From contig URVJ01000005.1 in the NCBI GenBank assembly GCA_900551295.1, positions 48,549-112,548 on the forward strand: 64,000 nucleotides of DNA. The letters run 5' to 3'. The notes below the pieces were generated by a model. It did not search any database, had not been told where the DNA came from, and was given only the letters and a program-made list of their open reading frames with translations. Positions 58,595-64,000 of the stretch are shown here, one piece after another. Every line of letters starts with the position of its first letter. Position 1 is the stretch's first letter. This stretch comes from an uncultured Eubacteriales bacterium (GTDB lineage: Bacteria; Bacillota; Clostridia; Oscillospirales; CAG-382). The position numbers and the translations under genes were made by a program.

Positions 58595-59170
58595 TCAATT
58601 TCCCTGTTTATCCTTAAGCTTCCTGCGGATTCTCATAAGCGCGTTATTTACCGATTTTTCGGAAACGCCCAACTCGTCCGCAATATCTATGTATTTTTTC
58701 CCCGAAAGGAAAAGCTGCAAAACCGCAAGCTCCATTCCCGATAATTCAAGCTTTATACTGTGCGTAAGCGCTTTATAAGCCTCTTTATCAAAGAAAATCT
58801 TTTCCGGACTGTTGCAATCGGGAATGCTTACATCCTCTATAGGCTCAAGCAGCTCCTCGGGAATGTTTTTCTTTCTGCCCGCCCGTTTTGCGCAATCAAT
58901 AACCGAGCGCTTTATACAAAGTGAGGCAAAGGAGGAAAACGAGGATTTATCTTTATCGTAATTCTTCACTGCGGAATAAAGCGCAAGGCTTGCCTCCTGC
59001 GCTGCGTCCTCTCGGTCGCTTTCGCGGCAGTATTTATCCGCATAATAGCGTATTCGCTTATCGTACCGACCGAAAATTACGGGCAAAAGCTCATAGTTTC
59101 CGCCACATATTTGCGCGACGATTTCTTCGTCCGACGCATTCTTGTAATTTTCGACAAAAATACTCCTCAT
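58595..59170 (-). CDS. Sigma-70 family sigma factor, SigH-like
   Basis: This is a 191-residue protein. Region 2 contains LLPVIFGRYDKRIRYYADKY, DREDAAQEASLALYSAVKNYDKDKSSFSSFASLCIKRSVIDCAKRAGRKK, which is close to SigH/Spo0H. Region 4 contains SGMELAVLQLFLSGKKYIDIADELGVSEKSVNNALMRIRRKL. No region 1 or 3 is present. In Clostridia SigH starts stationary-phase and early sporulation transcription, so this could be the Spo0H of the organism or an ECF/phage-type paralogue. The length is somewhat short for SigH (about 210). Confidence 0.8.
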   Translation of the reverse strand: MRSIFVENYKNASDEEIVAQICGGNYELLPVIFGRYDKRIRYYADKYCRESDREDAAQEASLALYSAVKNYDKDKSSFSSFASLCIKRSVIDCAKRAGRKKNIPEELLEPIEDVSIPDCNSPEKIFFDKEAYKALTHSIKLELSGMELAVLQLFLSGKKYIDIADELGVSEKSVNNALMRIRRKLKDKQGN

Positions 59171-59300
59171 TGTTACTCCGACATAGTATTACTTGCTAAT
59201 TATAATAACCCATCCCATTTGAAAAGTCAAGAAAAATTTTAATATTTTTTGGTAAATTGTGAAAACTCACAAAAAACCTTGTGTGTTTTTACAATAAAAT

Positions 59301-59353
59301 AAGTACACAGCGTGGAATCGCAGAATTATTCGACGATTCCACGCTGTGTACTT
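59301..59353. terminator. Perfect 20-bp inverted repeat between the sigma factor and the cupin gene
   Basis: Arms 59301-59320 and 59334-59353 are perfect reverse complements around a 13-base spacer. On the minus strand the hairpin follows the cupin stop by 27 bp and is followed by TTATTTTATT, so it can act as its terminator. The stem is unusually long for a terminator. Confidence 0.6.
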
Positions 59354-59379
59354 GTAACCGTCATTATATAACGGATTTC

Positions 59380-59703
59380 TTAAAACGATACGGTAAGCTG
59401 CATTTTGAATCTTTCAAGCCCGAACACTGCGTGCGGTATTCCCTTCGGCATAATAAGGGTCTCCCCTTCGGACAAAACATATTCCTTCCCGCCGACGGTA
59501 AATCTTCCCTTTCCGTCGAGCACGGTCACCATCGCGTCGCCGCCTGCCGAATGCGATGAAATTTCCTCACCCTTATCAAACGAAAAAACGGTCATACTTA
59601 CAAGCTCGTTCTGCACAAGCGTTTTGCTTACTACCTGACCCTCGCTGTAATCCACAAGGTCTTTAAGATTTATAACTTTTTCTTTTTCAATATTTTTATA
59701 CAT
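59380..59703 (-). CDS. Small cupin-domain protein
   Basis: This is a 107-residue single cupin. VFSFDKGEEISSHSAGGDAMVTVLDGKGRF holds the first motif, but only one His is in the usual HxH place (SHSAG). GETLIMPKGIPHAVFG holds the second motif. It could bind a metal and a small ligand. It is a common clostridial family of unknown role, sometimes in oxidative stress or carbohydrate context. It stands alone between a long hairpin and the twin-HTH gene. Confidence 0.82.
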   Translation of the reverse strand: MYKNIEKEKVINLKDLVDYSEGQVVSKTLVQNELVSMTVFSFDKGEEISSHSAGGDAMVTVLDGKGRFTVGGKEYVLSEGETLIMPKGIPHAVFGLERFKMQLTVSF

Positions 59704-59773
59704 AATAACTCTCCGTTTCTTCTGTTATAAGCTTATTATTCTCTTTTATTTTTAATATATCAAGCCGATTTTT

Positions 59774-61498
59774 TTATTCCACAACCGGCGGAATAAAATT
59801 TTCTATTGCGCCGCGCAGCTTCGGGTGGTGAATCACAAAATGAATTGCGGGGGCGTTGCCCTTTGAAATCATAGCCCACTGCCCCTCGTGAATCAATATC
59901 TGCAAATTTCTGAACGCGTTTGTCCTTGTAAATTCGGCAATGTAATTTTCATGTATCTGCATAAACCGCTCTGTCTGCCTTATATGCTCGGAATATTCAT
60001 CATAGGTAAGACAAATATCCTTACCGTAAAACATTCCCGAAAGCGGAAGCACCGTCGGGTGGCGCTCAAATTCCTCGCGGCTTATAACAGGCATTTCATC
60101 GGTTATGCTGCCGTTTTCAAGAATTTTTTCCGCAATTTCGCGCTGCGAACGCGCAAAATCAAGAATTTTATTTTTATCTTCCGCTTGTATTTTATGGTTT
60201 TCAAACAGTTTTTCAAGAAAATCCGCTCCCGCGGTATAAAGCGGCGGCACGGTGAGAATATTGCGGCGTTTGCCTGCATTTTCCGCGTCGGCAAGCATAA
60301 ACGCGTTCAGTCTGCGCGCGCCGTCCTCTCGGTAAATTTCCATTAAGGACGCTGCATTTTTCAAAAGGTCCTCGGCGCGTTTTTTATAGTACGTTATATC
60401 GTCCTTGGTTTTTGAAAGATAATACCTGCCGCGGTCATGACAGCCCGCTATCGCCTCGCCCGAAAGCGCTGCAGCACCCGACACCCGCAAAAAATGGTTA
60501 AAAGCGCCGCTCTGCGTTTTTTTGAGGTAATAGGGGGATATCTGCCCTGTCATATACATCGGTATCCAGCTTTCAAGCCCGAGCATCATTTCCTCAAAGG
60601 AACGGTCAATATTATGTATATTGTTAAGGTGCAGCCCCTTTTTAAGCATGAGCGCCATACCGTACATCCACTTTTTCGGGAAATCGGGGTCCTTCGCCAT
60701 TTCGGTCATGGGCATATCGCTGTAAAGTGTAACATCATCCTTTGATTTTGAAAGCACGGTCGCCTTTAAAAAGTCAAGCTCGCTTTCCATCATTTCGTGA
60801 AGACCGTAATAATATTTTGAGGTCGGTAGCTGAAACGGCAGCTGCGGCACCTTCATTTCATCGAAGTGTATCGCTTTAATGTATTCGTTTAAATCAAATT
60901 CGTCAAGCTTTGCAAGAAATCCCGAAATGCCGCCGCCTTCGGTATCCCCCGATTTTCCGCAAAGCAGCCATTCCTTGATTTTTTCATACCTTGCGGAGCA
61001 ATCGTCGGTCTCCTCGCCGGTAAGCTCTGTCAGCACGGCAAGGTCGGTGGGAGAATTTATCTCCCTTGCCACAAAAGACGCCACCGCCTCGGCGAATTGC
61101 TCGGGGTCGGCAGGGCGGCGCGAGCCGTTTCTGAAACGGAATATGGTTGAGCTGTCGTAATTTGTGCTGCGGCATAGCTTTGAAATATTTATATCAAGCA
61201 CGGAGATAAGCGTATTGAAATTAAGCCGCAGCTGTTCCTTATCGGCTGACACGAGTCCGTCGCAGGCAAGAAGCTGTAAGCGTATTTCATCTGCTCCGAG
61301 GGCGATTTTCTTTTTTTCGGCAATAGCCGTCAGCGCGTTTACAATGGATGAAAAGGCCCCGCTTTCGGCATCGGGCAGCCGCTCTCCCGATCGGTAACGG
61401 CTCACAGTCGCCGCCGATATGCCCGAAAGCTCGCTTAATTCCTTGGCGGTGCAGTCAAGCGTTTCTATATATTCGTTAAGCCTATCGCAGAATTTCAT
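59774..61498 (-). CDS. Large regulator with two XRE-type HTH motifs
   Basis: The product is 574 residues. The first HTH (about 15-45) is CTAKELSELSGISAATVSRYRSGERLP. The second (about 95-130) is ISKLCRSTNYDSSTIFRFRNGSRRP, closely similar in pattern. The remaining ~430 residues are helical and soluble, with PFQLPTSKYYYGLHEMM, MYGMALMLKKGLHLNNIHNIDRSFEEMMLGLESWIPMYMTG and QISPYYLKKT. This is probably a large sensor or oligomerisation domain, family unknown to me. ATG 61498 (KFCDRLNEYIE) is the natural start; the longer frame runs through the TATAAT region. It is divergent from two lipoproteins and may control them. Confidence 0.65.
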   Translation of the reverse strand: MKFCDRLNEYIETLDCTAKELSELSGISAATVSRYRSGERLPDAESGAFSSIVNALTAIAEKKKIALGADEIRLQLLACDGLVSADKEQLRLNFNTLISVLDINISKLCRSTNYDSSTIFRFRNGSRRPADPEQFAEAVASFVAREINSPTDLAVLTELTGEETDDCSARYEKIKEWLLCGKSGDTEGGGISGFLAKLDEFDLNEYIKAIHFDEMKVPQLPFQLPTSKYYYGLHEMMESELDFLKATVLSKSKDDVTLYSDMPMTEMAKDPDFPKKWMYGMALMLKKGLHLNNIHNIDRSFEEMMLGLESWIPMYMTGQISPYYLKKTQSGAFNHFLRVSGAAALSGEAIAGCHDRGRYYLSKTKDDITYYKKRAEDLLKNAASLMEIYREDGARRLNAFMLADAENAGKRRNILTVPPLYTAGADFLEKLFENHKIQAEDKNKILDFARSQREIAEKILENGSITDEMPVISREEFERHPTVLPLSGMFYGKDICLTYDEYSEHIRQTERFMQIHENYIAEFTRTNAFRNLQILIHEGQWAMISKGNAPAIHFVIHHPKLRGAIENFIPPVVE

Positions 61499-61558
61499 AT
61501 TTTCACGTCCGTAATGTTTTTTTATATTATACAACAAAACCGTCAAAAAATAAAGTGT

Positions 61559-61598
61559 AATAATTTCCATTCCGGCAAATGCCATAACGGAAATTATT
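61559..61598. promoter_or_regulatory. 40-bp dyad between the twin-HTH gene and the lipoprotein gene
   Basis: Outer arms AATAATTTCC (61559-61568) and GGAAATTATT (61589-61598) are perfect. The inner arms GGCA (61574-61577) and TGCC (61580-61583) share the same centre. It lies just upstream of the TAAAAT of the plus-strand lipoprotein gene and is a likely operator. Confidence 0.5.
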
Positions 61599-61605
61599 TA
61601 TTTGT

Positions 61606-61628
61606 TGATATGATATATATGCTAAAAT
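61606..61628 (+). promoter_or_regulatory. Candidate promoter of the lipoprotein pair
   Basis: TAAAAT at 61623-61628 with TTTGTT 16 bp upstream (61601-61606). The adjacent dyad would overlap the -35 region. Confidence 0.45.
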
Positions 61629-61661
61629 CTTTATAAGAAAATTTTTCCGTGAGGAGAGAAA

Positions 61662-62791
61662 AATGAGAATAATTTCAGAATTTAAAATGCGGGGTTCGGC
61701 GTCTCTTTTACTTGCCTTCATCCTGCTTTGCGGGTAACGGCGGGAAAACATCAAGACCTACCGGTGAAAAGGATACCTCGCTTAACGCCTCAACGCAAGC
61801 GGAGCCTGTAACGCTGGAGCAGGCGCTTTTAAAGGAGCGCGGCCGACCGTATGACCAATCGGATTACAAAAAGATCGTCGGCGGCGAGGGGATTATTGAT
61901 ATAACCTCGGAGTTTGATTGCTTTGTCGACCATTCCTACAGCACCGACATTGACAATATGATAGTTTCGGGCGGCAAGACCTACCGTGCAAACTTTAATT
62001 CGCCGCTTTCAAACGGCAAAAATATTTTAGAAACATTCACGCTGCCGTCCGGCAGCGAGGTGAGGTATTGGGACGCCACCTACGACGGCGAAATCTGCAA
62101 TTTCTATTTTAAGGACGGCTCTGCCTACAAGCTCAGCGGTCAATCGCCTGTTACTTCTTATATTCCCGAAAAAATCGATACCGATAAATACCCTCTTTTC
62201 AAAAAGGTTTACCACTATTCATCCGACGGCAAAACGCTCACCGACTGCACTGCAGAATTTTTGAATGCCGATAAGGTTTACCGCCACCGCACGCCGATGT
62301 TAGCCATTACAGGCAAAAAGGTAAGCCTTATTGATACGGCTAAATACCTTGACAAAGGCACTGCCGGGTGGAACCGGTACAGAGATATGGGCTGGCGGGA
62401 ATATATAGCCTACGACCTCGATTTATCGGCAATAGGCACCGAGACCCCCATAAGGCTTTTCAACACCAATATTCTTATGACAAACTGCGCGTTTTATGAG
62501 ATTGTGTATGCGTCAGAACCGCTTGATGATAATGATAAAAACGCACAGACAGCACCCGACGGCTCGGTTTCGCCCTATTACCCCACCGCGCAGCACCTTA
62601 ACTGCAATCTCACTTTAAGAAAAATAACCCTGCTTACAAACTATTACCAGGATGTGCGCAATATCTGCACAAGCCATGTAATAACCGATGATTACACCCT
62701 CTTACCGATTTCGGAAATTATGACCGAAGGCTACGCCGAATATTATAAATACGATTGCAATAAATTTTACAATGCCTACCGTGACGAATAA
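61662..62791 (+). pseudogene. Lipoprotein gene with frameshift between signal peptide and mature domain
   Basis: ATG 61662 follows GGAGAG and opens MRIISEFKMRG..., a lipoprotein-type hydrophobic leader ending LLAFILLCG and then a TAA at 61734. The mature protein is open in another frame from about 61715 and begins CFAGNGGKTSRPTGEKD, with the expected Cys/Gly/Asn-rich lipobox region split between the two frames. The mature part (~350 residues) is hydrophilic and beta-rich, with no family that I recognise (GGEGIIDITSEFDCFVDHSYS, YRDMGWREYIAYDLDL). A loss of five bases, or one extra base, in a repeated GCGGG tract would explain it. It could be a real broken gene, phase variation or a sequencing error. 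Confidence 0.6.
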
Positions 62792-62804
62792 AGGAGTAAA
62801 GAAT

Positions 62805-63938
62805 ATGAATTTTGATAAAAGAAAAATACTTTCCGCTGCAATTTCCGCCCTGCTCGCACTTTGCCTTACCGCTTGCGGCGGCAAGACCGTAACAAACAGC
62901 GACGGCACAAAAACCGTAAAGACCGAGCACGGCATAAAGGTTACGCAAACGGCGGCAAAAGCGATGCAGACCGAGAAATATGAAACAGCCGATTTCAGCA
63001 TTACAATACCCAAGGGCTGGAAGGTAACTGCGGGCGGCGCGAATATTTACCACACCATACGCGTAAGCGACCCTAACGAGCCGCTCAACGGTATGTATAT
63101 TCTTCTTAAAGCGGAGTGCCTCTTGCACTCGCAGGCGGGCAAGGCGGCATACCAAAGCCTTTATAATAAGGGAAATACGCAATTGGCGCTGTTTGCAAAC
63201 GCGGTTGTGCTTGAAAACCCCTCTACCGAGAATTTCTTTAAAATTTTCTCTGCTTACGGCGATTTCGCCTCTAAAATGGATTCCACCTACGCGGGCTTTA
63301 CCTTCCCCCGTTACGACAATTTCACCGTGACCGACAGGTTTGCTTCAAACAGCAATTTAAAAGCCTATTCGCTCGGCGAGGAGCTTTTGCGTGCAACCTT
63401 TACCGACGGCGGCAAGGAGGGCGAGGGTATGTTCTCGGCAAGCGTTGTGGATTTCGGCAGCTTGACTGTATCCGACGGAACGGTTGTGGGCTATCAGCTG
63501 AAGCAGGCGGACGGCGGATATTATATGGCGTATAATGTTGTGGCAATAACCGCCGCAAAGGACACCTTTATAGAGTGGGAAAGCGTGCTTACCGAATGTA
63601 TGAAAACGCTTGATTATTCGGAAAGCTTTGTAAACGCCACAAATCAGGCAAGCAATGAAAAGGTTGCGCTTTCAAAGCAGATAAGTCAAAACTTTAACCA
63701 GACTATGGACGGCTTTATGTCATCATGGGAGAGCCGCAATAAAAGTCAGGATATTATGAGCCAGAAGCAGAGCGACGCGATACTCGGCTACGAGCGCGTT
63801 TACGATACCGAGACCAACGAGGTCTATAAAGCGACAAACGGCTTTACCGATGTTTACGACGGCAATCACTATAAGCCCGTAACGGACGATAATATGTATA
63901 CCGAGCCTATAAGCGGCTATATTGAAAAAGTAAATTAA
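62805..63938 (+). CDS. Secreted lipoprotein of unknown function
   Basis: The product is 377 residues with a lipoprotein signal: MNFDKRKILSAAISALLALC, with LTAC as the lipobox (Cys at about 24). The mature protein opens with GGKTVTNSDGTKTVKTEHG. Later come FSITIPKGWKVTAGG, GEELLRATFTDGG, and a helical end, FNQTMDGFMSSWESRNKSQDIMSQKQSDAILGYERVYD. The PKGW motif and the last part recall DUF-type clostridial lipoproteins, function unknown. ATG 62805 follows AAGGAG. It starts 13 bp after the frameshifted gene, so it is in one transcript with it. Confidence 0.75.
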   Translation: MNFDKRKILSAAISALLALCLTACGGKTVTNSDGTKTVKTEHGIKVTQTAAKAMQTEKYETADFSITIPKGWKVTAGGANIYHTIRVSDPNEPLNGMYILLKAECLLHSQAGKAAYQSLYNKGNTQLALFANAVVLENPSTENFFKIFSAYGDFASKMDSTYAGFTFPRYDNFTVTDRFASNSNLKAYSLGEELLRATFTDGGKEGEGMFSASVVDFGSLTVSDGTVVGYQLKQADGGYYMAYNVVAITAAKDTFIEWESVLTECMKTLDYSESFVNATNQASNEKVALSKQISQNFNQTMDGFMSSWESRNKSQDIMSQKQSDAILGYERVYDTETNEVYKATNGFTDVYDGNHYKPVTDDNMYTEPISGYIEKVN

Positions 63939-63953
63939 ATTTTTAAAAAACTA

Positions 63954-63982
63954 TTGACGGCGGCGTTTTAAGTATGTAAAAT
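63954..63982 (+). promoter_or_regulatory. Sigma-A promoter facing out of the window
   Basis: TTGACG (63954-63959), 17-bp spacer, TAAAAT (63977-63982). The gene it drives lies beyond the window end. Confidence 0.7.
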
Positions 63983-64000
63983 ATTATTCGGTAATATTTT

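Noticed and set aside
59281..59559. 92-codon plus-strand frame through the long inverted repeat and the cupin gene
   Set aside because: Half of it is the perfect repeat and the rest is antisense of the cupin gene.
1..64000. CRISPR array, rRNA genes, insertion sequences with transposase
   Set aside because: No regularly spaced repeats, no rRNA sequence and no transposase frame were seen in the window.

Overview
The window reads as the chromosome of a spore-forming, Gram-positive Clostridia-type bacterium, most likely of the Oscillospirales/Ruminococcaceae group. Evidence for this is the complete spoIIIAA-AH operon, spoIIGA-sigE, spoIVB and spoVAC, the ctsR-mcsA-mcsB-clpC heat-shock operon, Rex, strong GGAGG-type ribosome binding sites and several near-consensus sigma-A promoters. 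The taxonomic placement is an inference from gene content only.

Layout. 1-6.8 kb: end of thiI, cinA, a methyltransferase-acetyltransferase fusion, a GHL6-like glycosidase and a membrane-anchored protein with SLH-like features. 6.8-11.8 kb (minus): an operon parB - membrane protein - MORN-repeat protein - SpoU-type RNA methyltransferase, preceded by an MBOAT acyltransferase. 11.8-18 kb: lone spoVAC, a zinc-ribbon protein, an OGG1-like glycosylase, a DUF6062-like protein, Rex, and the operon dCMP deaminase - YwlE-like phosphatase - rimI - tsaD behind a perfect consensus promoter. 18-21.7 kb: a 986-residue GH99/WbsX-like protein and xpt. 21.8-30.3 kb: sporulation block, with spoIIIA read leftward behind a SpoID/LytB-like triple peptidoglycan-binding protein, and spoIIGA-sigE read rightward. 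30.4-36.3 kb: lepA-hemW-Dabb protein plus a three-gene ABC importer. 36.3-41.2 kb: an SOS-controlled Y-family polymerase, topB and aroB. 41.3-49.8 kb: a SLOG protein, spoIVB, a VanY-type carboxypeptidase, a small acidic protein, and the CtsR regulon operon with its operators.

49.8-54 kb is accessory. It holds two tandem overlapping tyrosine integrases, one AT-rich unknown gene, an intact tRNA-Pro(TGG), and 150 bp further on the broken 5' half of a different tRNA-Pro(TGG). From 54 kb onward the genes are on the minus strand at first: a response regulator - histidine kinase - HtrA envelope-stress operon, a long structured non-coding stretch behind a zinc-ribbon gene, a SigH-like sigma factor, a cupin and a regulator with two HTH motifs. 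Divergent from that regulator are two lipoprotein genes. The first of these has its signal peptide and mature domain in different reading frames.

The best candidates for something undescribed are the split tRNA-Pro/dual integrase locus (including an integrase with arm-type DNA-binding domains at both ends), the AT-rich cargo gene, the structured 57.8-58.2 kb RNA-like region, and the twin-HTH regulator with its 40-bp dyad and frameshifted lipoprotein. All assignments come from reading the sequence and recalled family motifs. No database search was run.
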